Below, one piece after another: positions 1 to 6,061 of a DNA stretch of 6,487 nucleotides (the first letter of the stretch is position 1; each line of letters starts with the position of its first letter). The translations under genes and the position numbers were made by a program. A model generated the notes under the pieces. That model had not been told where the DNA came from. It made no database searches and was given only the letters and a program-made list of their open reading frames with translations. The stretch lies in NCBI GenBank assembly GCA_013202515.1, contig JABMRN010000353.1, forward strand, positions 1 through 6,487, read 5' to 3'. Source of the stretch: Candidatus Omnitrophota bacterium (lineage in GTDB: Bacteria; Omnitrophota; Gorgyraeia; JABMRN01).

Positions 1-512
1 CTTAAGAGCTTACCTGTTCCACTGGGCTTATCTTTTTTGTGGATATGGTGCACTTCTTCCATTCTGGCTGAATACGCCTTCCCGAGTACGTGTGCAGCTT
101 TTTTTACAAGGTCAAACAGCAAATTAACCGAAACAGACATGTTGGGCGAGAAAAGAACAGGTATTTCTTTCGAGGCATTTTTAATCTCGTTAAGCTGCTC
201 AGGACTTAAACCGGTAGTCCCTATTACAATGGGCTTCTTATGTTGCCTTGAAGCTTCAAGATTCGCCATGGTGCCTTTCGGAGAAGTAAAATCTATAACA
301 CAATCTGTCTTCTTTATGGATTCGCTCAAATCATCGGATATAGCAATTCCTATATGCTCGGTATTAAGCTCCTTACCCAGATTAACGCCGGTAAGGCTGC
401 ATCCCTGAACCTCTGTGGCGCCTACAATTGATATATCCTTATCCCGCGAGGCTAAGACAGCAATCCTCTTTCCCATCTTCCCGCAGACTCCGCAGACTAT
501 TATCTTAATCAT
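1..512 (-). CDS. dapB: 4-hydroxy-tetrahydrodipicolinate reductase, 3'-truncated by the window edge
   Basis: This cytoplasmic enzyme reduces the product of DapA to tetrahydrodipicolinate with NAD(P)H, the second committed step of the DAP/lysine pathway. About 170 N-terminal residues are visible and the reading frame stays open to position 1. The family is usually about 250-270 residues, so roughly the last 90-100 are missing. The N-terminal Rossmann motif is GVCGKMG (residues 8-14). Next come IDFTSP (73-78), the cofactor-loop motif GTTG (98-101) and SPNMS (122-126). The catalytic and substrate-binding segment is HHIHKKDKPSGT (155-166), where H155 and K159 match E. coli H159 and K163 and SGT binds substrate. 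The ATG at 510-512 gives the normal family N-terminus. An AGGAG lies over the last codons of dapA, 8 bases separate the two genes, and translation is probably coupled. The residue after the acidic cofactor residue E34 is V35, not the usual Arg/His. Identity is secure. Confidence 0.96.
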   Translation of the reverse strand, partial: MIKIIVCGVCGKMGKRIAVLASRDKDISIVGATEVQGCSLTGVNLGKELNTEHIGIAISDDLSESIKKTDCVIDFTSPKGTMANLEASRQHKKPIVIGTTGLSPEQLNEIKNASKEIPVLFSPNMSVSVNLLFDLVKKAAHVLGKAYSARMEEVHHIHKKDKPSGTGKLL

Positions 513-520
513 GTAAGCAC

Positions 521-1378
521 TTACTCCTTTAATACGCTTTTTAGTTTTTCTTCATTTCCCTTTGCCATTTCGCACAAGGGAAGACGCAACACACCGTTTA
601 ACTTTCCCATGAACTTAAGGGCAGTCTTAACGGGAATGGGATTAGTTTCAATGAACATCGCCTTTGTTAAGTCAAGAATCTTATAATGAATATCAACAGC
701 CTTTGCCATATCGCCATCTAGATATGCCTTTACCATTTCGTTAACTTCCTTCGGAATAATGTTAGCTACAACGCTTACAACACCTTTGGCCCCGACAGCC
801 ATCATAGGAAGCGTTAAAGAATCATCCCCACTTAAAACCGTAATATCGCATAAAGACAAAATTCGGCTAATTTGGTCGAGGCTTCCTGATGCCTCCTTTA
901 TAGCAACGATGTTTTTTATTTTTGATAAGCGTGCGATTGTCTCCGGAAGCATCGATATGCCTGTTCTTGAAGGAACATTGTAAAGCATAAGAGGCAGCTT
1001 TGTCTCTTCCGCTATCTTTGCATAATGTCTGTACTGCCCTTCCGGAGTCGGCTTATTGTAATAAGGGGTAATTAAAAGAGCGCCGTCTGCGCCGGATTTT
1101 TTTGCACAACGAGTCAGTTCCAAGGCTTCATCGGTATTATTGGATCCTGTTCCGGGAACAACGGGAATCCTTTTATCCACAATCTCAACCGCAAGCTTTA
1201 TAAGGGCCTTCTGTTCCTCATGCCGTAAGGTTGCTGCCTCCCCCGTACAACCGCAGGGAACGAGACCGCTTGTTCCGTTCTTTATTTGAAATTCTATCAA
1301 TTCCTCGAATTTCTTTTCGTCAACCGCACCGTTTTCTTTAAATGGTGTTACAAGTGCCACATATGAACCACTAAACAT
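521..1378 (-). CDS. dapA: 4-hydroxy-tetrahydrodipicolinate synthase
   Basis: This class I aldolase of the DHDPS/NAL TIM-barrel family condenses pyruvate with aspartate semialdehyde, the first committed step of the DAP/lysine pathway in the cytoplasm. The 285 residues align with E. coli DapA without a numbering shift in the active-site region. K161 (in KEASG) forms the pyruvate Schiff base, Y133 (in YNVPSRTG) and Y107 (in TPYYNKP) are proton-relay tyrosines, and R138 binds substrate. The GTTGE motif reads GCTGE, so catalytic-triad Thr44 is Cys while T45 is kept. The lysine allosteric site is partly conserved: H53, N80, E84 and Y106 match E. coli, but position 48 is Ala and position 56 is Gln. 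Some lysine feedback inhibition is therefore plausible. The ATG start gives the classic MFSGS-type N-terminus, with AAAGGA 8 bases upstream. dapF ends 23 bases before it and dapB begins 8 bases after it. Related aldolases share the fold, but neighbours and motifs make DapA clear. Confidence 0.97.
   Translation of the reverse strand: MFSGSYVALVTPFKENGAVDEKKFEELIEFQIKNGTSGLVPCGCTGEAATLRHEEQKALIKLAVEIVDKRIPVVPGTGSNNTDEALELTRCAKKSGADGALLITPYYNKPTPEGQYRHYAKIAEETKLPLMLYNVPSRTGISMLPETIARLSKIKNIVAIKEASGSLDQISRILSLCDITVLSGDDSLTLPMMAVGAKGVVSVVANIIPKEVNEMVKAYLDGDMAKAVDIHYKILDLTKAMFIETNPIPVKTALKFMGKLNGVLRLPLCEMAKGNEEKLKSVLKE
524..530 (-). promoter_or_regulatory. Shine-Dalgarno of dapB, inside the end of dapA
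   Basis: AAAGGAG is formed by the last two sense codons of dapA (Lys-Glu) plus the preceding base. It lies 11 bases before the dapB ATG, a little longer than the 8-base spacing seen for argH, lysA and dapA. The site supports the ATG at 512 and suggests that dapB is translated by ribosomes finishing dapA. Confidence 0.7.
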
Positions 1379-1386
1379 ATTATATT

Positions 1387-1392
1387 TCCTTT
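1387..1392 (-). promoter_or_regulatory. Shine-Dalgarno of dapA
   Basis: AAAGGA lies in the 23-base gap between dapF and dapA, 8 bases before the dapA ATG. This near-ideal spacing supports the chosen start. Confidence 0.75.
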
Positions 1393-1401
1393 CTTTGAAC
1401 G

Positions 1402-2241
1402 CTATATGCTAATTATGCCTTCGTATACTATTTTTGCGGGCCCTTCCAAATATACATCATTAACTTTATTGCCGTTTGCCTTAAAATAGACCTTTAATGC
1501 ATCGCCCGATATAGTAATAACCTCGACAGGTTGTTCTGTTCCGTAGACCAAGTGAGAAACAATAGCAGAGGCAACTGCACCGGTACCGCATGCAAGGGTT
1601 TCATCCTCAACACCTCTCTCGTAGGTGCGTAAATGAATAGAGCTTTTACCGTTTAGCTTAACAAAATTAGCGTTAGTTCCCTCGGGCTCAAATGTCTTGT
1701 GATAGCGAACCTTCTTTCCTGTCTCCTTTACCGGATAGTCCTTTATATCCGTATCATCATTCAAAAAATGCACAACATGCGGAACGCCTGTATCGATGAA
1801 ATGGGTTTTAAAAATTGTATTACCCAACCCCAGATCCTTATCAAGCTTTATATCTTTTGGGTTAGTCATAGCAAGCCTTACATCTTTCGATGAAACTTGT
1901 GCCTTTATTATACCGGCACCCGTCTCCATTGTAATGTTCTCAGAGCACCACTCGTTTTTAAATGCGTAAAGGGCTGAGCAACGGGCCCCGTTTCCACACA
2001 TCGTAACCTCAGAGCCGTCAGGATTAAATATTCTCATCTTCAAATCGGCTGTTTTAGAATCCTCGAGAACCAGAAGACCGTCGGAACCGATAGAATTCTT
2101 TCGCTCGCAGATAGTTTTTGCAAAACGTGAAAAATTAGGTATAGACTTTTTTAGTCTATCACCTCTGTTATCAATAATGATAAAGTCATTACCGCTTCCA
2201 ACTACCTTTGCAAATTTTATTGTGTCTTGAACTTCACTCAT
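1402..2241 (-). CDS. dapF: Diaminopimelate epimerase
   Basis: This cofactor-independent epimerase converts LL-DAP to meso-DAP, the substrate of LysA and of the peptidoglycan ligase MurE. It has 279 residues, normal for the family. It shows the two-lobed arrangement with one catalytic cysteine in each half: C82 in MCGNGARC and C218 in LACGTGA. Other family motifs are GSGNDF (15-20), NPDGSE (73-78), TGVPHVV (151-157) and GTNANFV (188-194). The loop before the second cysteine reads ERGVEDET, one residue longer than the ERGAGET form of E. coli. From memory, the longer form occurs in Bacteroidetes/Chlorobi- and PVC-like sequences. The ATG at 2239-2241 leaves about seven residues before the usual family beginning (IKFAKVVGSG). 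No closer ATG, GTG or TTG in frame is visible, so this start is preferred. It has no clear Shine-Dalgarno and lies 20 bases after lysA, so re-initiation after lysA is possible. Confidence 0.96.
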   Translation of the reverse strand: MSEVQDTIKFAKVVGSGNDFIIIDNRGDRLKKSIPNFSRFAKTICERKNSIGSDGLLVLEDSKTADLKMRIFNPDGSEVTMCGNGARCSALYAFKNEWCSENITMETGAGIIKAQVSSKDVRLAMTNPKDIKLDKDLGLGNTIFKTHFIDTGVPHVVHFLNDDTDIKDYPVKETGKKVRYHKTFEPEGTNANFVKLNGKSSIHLRTYERGVEDETLACGTGAVASAIVSHLVYGTEQPVEVITISGDALKVYFKANGNKVNDVYLEGPAKIVYEGIISI

Positions 2242-2261
2242 TGCTTTTTGTCATCGCTATA

Positions 2262-3509
2262 TTATATACCTCTAGGTAGAATTTCGCCCTTAATGAGATC
2301 TTTGTATGTTTCGGCCCTTCTTACTAAGCATACCCTGCGACCCTCAACCATTATTTCGCTTACGCGGGGCCGGGAATTATAGTTAGAAGCCATAGTAAAA
2401 CCATATGCACCGGCACCCATTACCGCAAGCAAATCCCCTGTCTTTAGCCGGTTAAACCGTCTGTCCTTAGCAAGGAAATCTCCTGACTCACAAATTGGTC
2501 CAACGATATCATATTTATTAACCGGGGCCTTAGCTTGACGTCGTACCGGTAAAATCTCATGATATGCACTGTAAAGGCTTGGCCTTATCAAATCATTCAT
2601 TCCTGCATCTACAATGGCAAACTTCTTTTGAAAAGCCTGCTTGATGTAAATTACACGCGTTACAAGAATACCGCTATTGCCCGCGATAAATCTGCCCGGT
2701 TCAAGGATTAACCGGAAAGGTCTCCCTTTTAAAAGCGGGATAATCCTTTTAGCAAACTGTTGGGCTGTTTGGGGTCGTTCATCCGAATAGATTATCCCCA
2801 TTCCACCACCTATATTAAAATTCTTTATAGGTACCTTTAGTGAATCAATAAATCTAAGGGTTTTCTTGATTGCTTTTACAAAAGGTAGCGATTCTGTTAT
2901 TTGTGACCCTATATGTATATGCACCCCATCAATATTTAGGTTGGGGTAACGCCGGGTGTTTCTATAAATACCAGCAGCTTTGGCGAGATCCAGTCCGAAC
3001 TTGTTTTCGCTTTTTCCGGTTGTTATATACTTGTGAGTCATTGCATCTACATCCGGATTCAACCGAAGAGAAACCCTAGACCTCTTTCTCAAGCGACCCG
3101 CTATCTGGTTGATAGTGGCAAGCTCTGGTTCCGATTCGACATTAAAAGAGAATATATTCCTTCTTATAGCCTCTTCTATTTCACTGGTCTTTTTCCCGAC
3201 GCTGGCATAAACAATTCTTCCACTTGGACATCCGACCTTTAAAGCCTTGTAAAGCTCCCCTCCGCTTACAATATCCAAACCCGACCCACGCGAAACCAGG
3301 GTTTTCAATACAGCAAGATTAGAGTTGGCCTTCACTGAAAAGCATATAAGCGGATTTAAGCTCTTAAATGCTATTCTTATCTTGTCATAATGGTCCGTAA
3401 GAGTTTTGTGGCTATAAAGATAAAAAGGTGTCCCGAAACGCTTTGCAATATCTCTTATCGCTGCGTTTTCGCAGCACAGCAAGTTATCTCTGTATTTAAA
3501 TCTATGCAT
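2262..3509 (-). CDS. lysA: Diaminopimelate decarboxylase
   Basis: This PLP-dependent, fold-type III enzyme decarboxylates meso-DAP to L-lysine, the last pathway step. It has 415 residues, normal length. K60 in FSVKANSN is the Schiff-base lysine at the start of the alanine-racemase-like barrel. HIHIGSQI (197-203 region), the phosphate-binding NIGGGMG (232-238) and EPGR (270-273) follow. The C-terminal beta domain carries the catalytic GPICESGDF (C340, E341, S342) and the PLP/dimer segment GAYGF through SNYNSRPR (about 367-382). The CESGD motif favours DAP over ornithine or arginine decarboxylase. The ATG at 3509 is preceded by AGGA 8 bases upstream, inside the end of argH, and only 3 bases separate the two genes, so translational coupling is likely. 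The protein is unusually arginine-rich (about 37 Arg to 32 Lys by hand count), whereas its neighbours have two to four times more Lys than Arg. This may reflect a separate history. Confidence 0.96.
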   Translation of the reverse strand: MHRFKYRDNLLCCENAAIRDIAKRFGTPFYLYSHKTLTDHYDKIRIAFKSLNPLICFSVKANSNLAVLKTLVSRGSGLDIVSGGELYKALKVGCPSGRIVYASVGKKTSEIEEAIRRNIFSFNVESEPELATINQIAGRLRKRSRVSLRLNPDVDAMTHKYITTGKSENKFGLDLAKAAGIYRNTRRYPNLNIDGVHIHIGSQITESLPFVKAIKKTLRFIDSLKVPIKNFNIGGGMGIIYSDERPQTAQQFAKRIIPLLKGRPFRLILEPGRFIAGNSGILVTRVIYIKQAFQKKFAIVDAGMNDLIRPSLYSAYHEILPVRRQAKAPVNKYDIVGPICESGDFLAKDRRFNRLKTGDLLAVMGAGAYGFTMASNYNSRPRVSEIMVEGRRVCLVRRAETYKDLIKGEILPRGI

Positions 3510-3512
3510 AGG

Positions 3513-4841
3513 TTAGTTCCTAATGGATCTCTTTGTGCGAACTGAGAATATTGGATTAAAATGTTTTTCTATAACGTCCTTGTCCAAAAACTTGGAAAAT
3601 CCACTTAGTTCCTTATTGTTCATTGCTTTTATGTTTTTATTTTTTTCAAGCGAGTACTTTACGAGCCTTCCCACTATAGCATGTGCATCCTTGAAAGCAA
3701 TTCCCTTTTTTACAAGATAATGGGATAATCCGGTTGCGTATAACGATTCATCCTCAAGTTGTTTTTTCACGTTCTCTTTATTGAATTTAAGAGACGCCAT
3801 TATCTTAGCTAGAAGCCTTAGGGCGTCTTGCATAATCTCAAAAGAATTAAACAAGGGTTCCTTATCTAGCTGCATGTCTCTATTGTAAGAAAGCGGCAAC
3901 CCCTTCATCATCGTAAAGACACCAATAAAATTTCCGCCTAAAATTCCGGTATACCCTCTCATGAGCTCCAACGTATCTGGATTCTTCTTCTGAGGCATCA
4001 GGGAACTTCCAGTGCAAAAAGCCTCGTCAAGTTCTACAAAACCAAACTCTTTCGTTGACCAGATTATAAGGTCTTCAGCTATCCTTGACAAATGCATACC
4101 CATAATAGCTAATGTGCTTAAGATTTCTAAAACAAAATCCCTATTGCTAACGGTATCCACAGGGTTCCTTGCCGCCTTTATTTTTTTACCAAAAGGTAAA
4201 TTGTTTATCATATACGCCGAGGACTTAATATTGGTACCGGCTACGGCACCTGACCCAAGCGTTAGCTCAATGGAATCCAGTATCCCATCAAGCCTCCTAT
4301 TGTCCCTTTTTAACATCTCCATATATGCACCGAGGTAATAAACCAGGGAAAGCGGCTCAGCGTGCTGGAGATGCGTAAAACCAGGAATTATCAAATTCTT
4401 TAATTTTGACGCCTTTTTAAATATCTCATCTATAGCTTTTGAGCTCAACTGAAGCGTGTCCATGACATTTTTTATGCAATATAGCTTAACGTCAAACACC
4501 ACCTGGTCATTTCTTGATCTTGCAGTATGTAGTTTTAGGGCTGTCTTACCAATTTTTTTCTCTAATGCATTTTGGATAGCGCTGTGTACATCTTCACTCT
4601 TCTTATCTATATCAAACGTCCCCTTTTTCACAGATGAAAGTATTTTATTTAAACCCACTTTCAGTCTAGTAGCCTCACCCGCACTAATTAAACCAGCATT
4701 CCTAAGCACCTGAACGTGATAGATAGACCCAAGGCAGTCAAACTCTGCAAGTTTATAATCATACCCGACCGATTTAGTAAATTCCTCAACCAGAGGATCA
4801 GTCCTTTTCGAAAATCTTCCACCCCAAAGTTTCTTCGCCAT
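3513..4841 (-). CDS. argH: Argininosuccinate lyase
   Basis: This member of the fumarase/aspartase superfamily splits argininosuccinate into arginine and fumarate, the final arginine step. It acts as a cytoplasmic homotetramer in known members. The start, with KLWGGRF (residues 4-10), is the family N-terminus. HTARSRNDQ (105-113) binds substrate, THLQHAEP (156-163) carries the catalytic histidine H160, and GSSLMPQKKNPD (278-289) is the superfamily signature whose mobile loop holds the catalytic serine (S279/S280). NRDFVLE and the YNRDMQLDKE segment (319-328) are also typical. The ATG at 4841 has AGGAG 8 bases upstream and lies 23 bases after argG. At 442 residues it is slightly short. It ends SVRTKRSIRN, where relatives normally continue with a GGT-(S/A)-P stretch and about 15-20 more residues, and lysA starts 3 bases after its stop. 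The core catalytic parts are intact, so it is probably functional. Confidence 0.96.
   Translation of the reverse strand: MAKKLWGGRFSKRTDPLVEEFTKSVGYDYKLAEFDCLGSIYHVQVLRNAGLISAGEATRLKVGLNKILSSVKKGTFDIDKKSEDVHSAIQNALEKKIGKTALKLHTARSRNDQVVFDVKLYCIKNVMDTLQLSSKAIDEIFKKASKLKNLIIPGFTHLQHAEPLSLVYYLGAYMEMLKRDNRRLDGILDSIELTLGSGAVAGTNIKSSAYMINNLPFGKKIKAARNPVDTVSNRDFVLEILSTLAIMGMHLSRIAEDLIIWSTKEFGFVELDEAFCTGSSLMPQKKNPDTLELMRGYTGILGGNFIGVFTMMKGLPLSYNRDMQLDKEPLFNSFEIMQDALRLLAKIMASLKFNKENVKKQLEDESLYATGLSHYLVKKGIAFKDAHAIVGRLVKYSLEKNKNIKAMNNKELSGFSKFLDKDVIEKHFNPIFSVRTKRSIRN
3518..3521 (-). promoter_or_regulatory. Shine-Dalgarno of lysA, inside the last codons of argH
   Basis: AGGA is made by the last two sense codons of argH (Arg-Asn, AGG AAC). 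It lies 8 bases before the lysA ATG and so fixes that start. The argH stop codon falls between this site and the ATG, an arrangement typical of coupled translation. Confidence 0.7.
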
Positions 4842-4849
4842 TTTTTTAT

Positions 4850-4854
4850 CTCCT
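4850..4854 (-). promoter_or_regulatory. Shine-Dalgarno of argH
   Basis: AGGAG lies in the 23-base gap after argG, with an A-rich 8-base spacer before the argH ATG. It is the strongest ribosome-binding site visible in the window. Confidence 0.75.
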
Positions 4855-4864
4855 GAACTTAACC

Positions 4865-6037
4865 TTATGACTTTTTATACGGTAGTCCCCACAGCTCAAT
4901 AAAGCCCTTAGCGTGGGATTGGTCAAAAATATCACCCTCTCCATACGTCGCCAGTTCTCGTTTATACAGCGAGTAGGGAGACTTTCTGCCGACACAAACT
5001 GCTTGTCCTTTTAAAAGTTTTATTCTGACAGTTCCTGTTACTTTTTCTTGAGTTTTATCAATAAACTTATCGAGGGCCTCCTTAAGGGGCGTAAACCATA
5101 AGCCTTCGTATACAAGCCTTGAATACTTCAGGCTTACTATATCCTTAAAGTGAAGGATCTCCCTGTCTAAAGTCAATCTTTCAAGCGCCTTGTGGGCTTC
5201 CATCAATATTGCTGCTGCCGGGGCTTCATAAATCTCTCTTGATTTAATACCTACAAGCCTATCTTCGATTAAATCGGTTCTTCCTACGGAGCACCTTCCT
5301 CCCATTTCATTTAGTTTTTCGATAAGGTCAATTGGGTCTAGATTCTTACCGTTTAGTTTAGTTGGTATCCCTTTTTGAAAGTAAATATTCAGATAAACCG
5401 GCTTTGCCGGTGCCTTGGAAACAGGCTTAGTCATCTGATATATCTCATCCTTAGGTTCAAACCACGGATCTTCCAGCTTGCCGCTCTCTATGCTTATACC
5501 CCACAGATTCTTATCTATACTGTAAGGCTTTTTCTTCGTGACTTCTATCGGAATATTATGCATCTTCGCGTACCTTATTTCGGCTTCTCTTGTAGGCAGA
5601 TCCCATTCTCTTACAGGTGCTATAACCTTCAGTTTGGGAGCAAGGCTCATGACGGCGACTTCAAACCTTACTTGGTCATTCCCCTTGCCCGTACACCCAT
5701 GAGCAACAAAACTTGCCTTTTCCTTTTTCGCAACCTCTGCCATTCCTTTTGCTATTAAGGGTCTTGAGAGGGCAGTCGCAAGAAAATATTTACCTTCATA
5801 TACTGCATTTGCCTTAAGAAGCGGAAAAATGTAATCTTTTGCAAATTCTTTCTTTAGGTTTCCGATGATGACTTTCTTCGCGCCTATCTTAAGCGCCTTT
5901 TTTTTCGCCTTGGCCAGATCTCCACCCTGTCCGACATCAGCCATGTATGCGATAACGGCGTAGCCTTTTTCTATTAACCATTTTACGGCAACAGAGGTAT
6001 CCAAACCGCCTGAATATGCAAGTACTATCTTTTTCAT
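4865..6037 (-). CDS. argG: Argininosuccinate synthase
   Basis: This ATP-dependent enzyme joins citrulline and aspartate to give argininosuccinate, releasing AMP and pyrophosphate. From the chosen start it has 390 residues, near the usual 400. The N-type ATP pyrophosphatase loop AYSGGLDTS lies at residues 7-15. HGCTGKGNDQVRFE (about 113-126) is the citrulline/aspartate signature. NLWGISIESGKLEDPW (about 177-192), YEAPAA, GRKSPYSLY and the C-terminal SHAKGFIELWGLP complete the family pattern. Two consecutive ATGs exist, at 6040 and 6037. AAAGGAA abuts the first, with only 1 base between GGA and ATG, but lies 4 bases before the second, so I place the start at 6037. The alternative adds one Met. 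The gene follows argF after about 20 bases and precedes argH by 23. A run of eight A bases at 5898-5905 encodes part of a Lys-rich stretch, but the frame stays open. Identity is certain; only the start is debatable. Confidence 0.97.
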   Translation of the reverse strand: MKKIVLAYSGGLDTSVAVKWLIEKGYAVIAYMADVGQGGDLAKAKKKALKIGAKKVIIGNLKKEFAKDYIFPLLKANAVYEGKYFLATALSRPLIAKGMAEVAKKEKASFVAHGCTGKGNDQVRFEVAVMSLAPKLKVIAPVREWDLPTREAEIRYAKMHNIPIEVTKKKPYSIDKNLWGISIESGKLEDPWFEPKDEIYQMTKPVSKAPAKPVYLNIYFQKGIPTKLNGKNLDPIDLIEKLNEMGGRCSVGRTDLIEDRLVGIKSREIYEAPAAAILMEAHKALERLTLDREILHFKDIVSLKYSRLVYEGLWFTPLKEALDKFIDKTQEKVTGTVRIKLLKGQAVCVGRKSPYSLYKRELATYGEGDIFDQSHAKGFIELWGLPYKKS

Positions 6038-6040
6038 CAT

Positions 6041-6047
6041 TTCCTTT
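6041..6047 (-). promoter_or_regulatory. Shine-Dalgarno of argG that decides between two adjacent ATGs
   Basis: AAAGGAA sits directly against the ATG at 6038-6040. Only the second ATG (6035-6037) has a workable distance, about 4 bases after GGA. The site therefore favours the second Met as the true start. Confidence 0.65.
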
Positions 6048-6061
6048 CGCGGATATCGATG

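Noticed and set aside
37..408. Plus-strand open frame of 123 codons
   Set aside because: It lies entirely antisense to dapB, whose minus-strand translation carries all family motifs. The plus-strand product resembles nothing recognisable.
513..524. Near-palindrome (GTAAG..CTTAC) between the dapA stop and the dapB start
   Set aside because: It has a five-base stem with only a two-base centre, too small to form a stable hairpin. No U-tract follows, so it is not a terminator, and chance is the simplest explanation.
4012..4338. Plus-strand open frame of 108 codons with hydrophobic stretches
   Set aside because: It is antisense to the argH signature region. The hydrophobicity follows from complementing Lys/Asn/Glu-rich codons.
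5375..5758. Plus-strand open frame of 127 codons
   Set aside because: It is antisense to the conserved core of argG. It has no ribosome-binding site of note and no recognisable domain.
5898..5905. Run of eight A bases on the coding strand of argG, a possible slippage site
   Set aside because: It simply encodes consecutive Lys codons in a Lys-rich stretch. The frame is open and family-like on both sides, with nothing to suggest programmed slippage.
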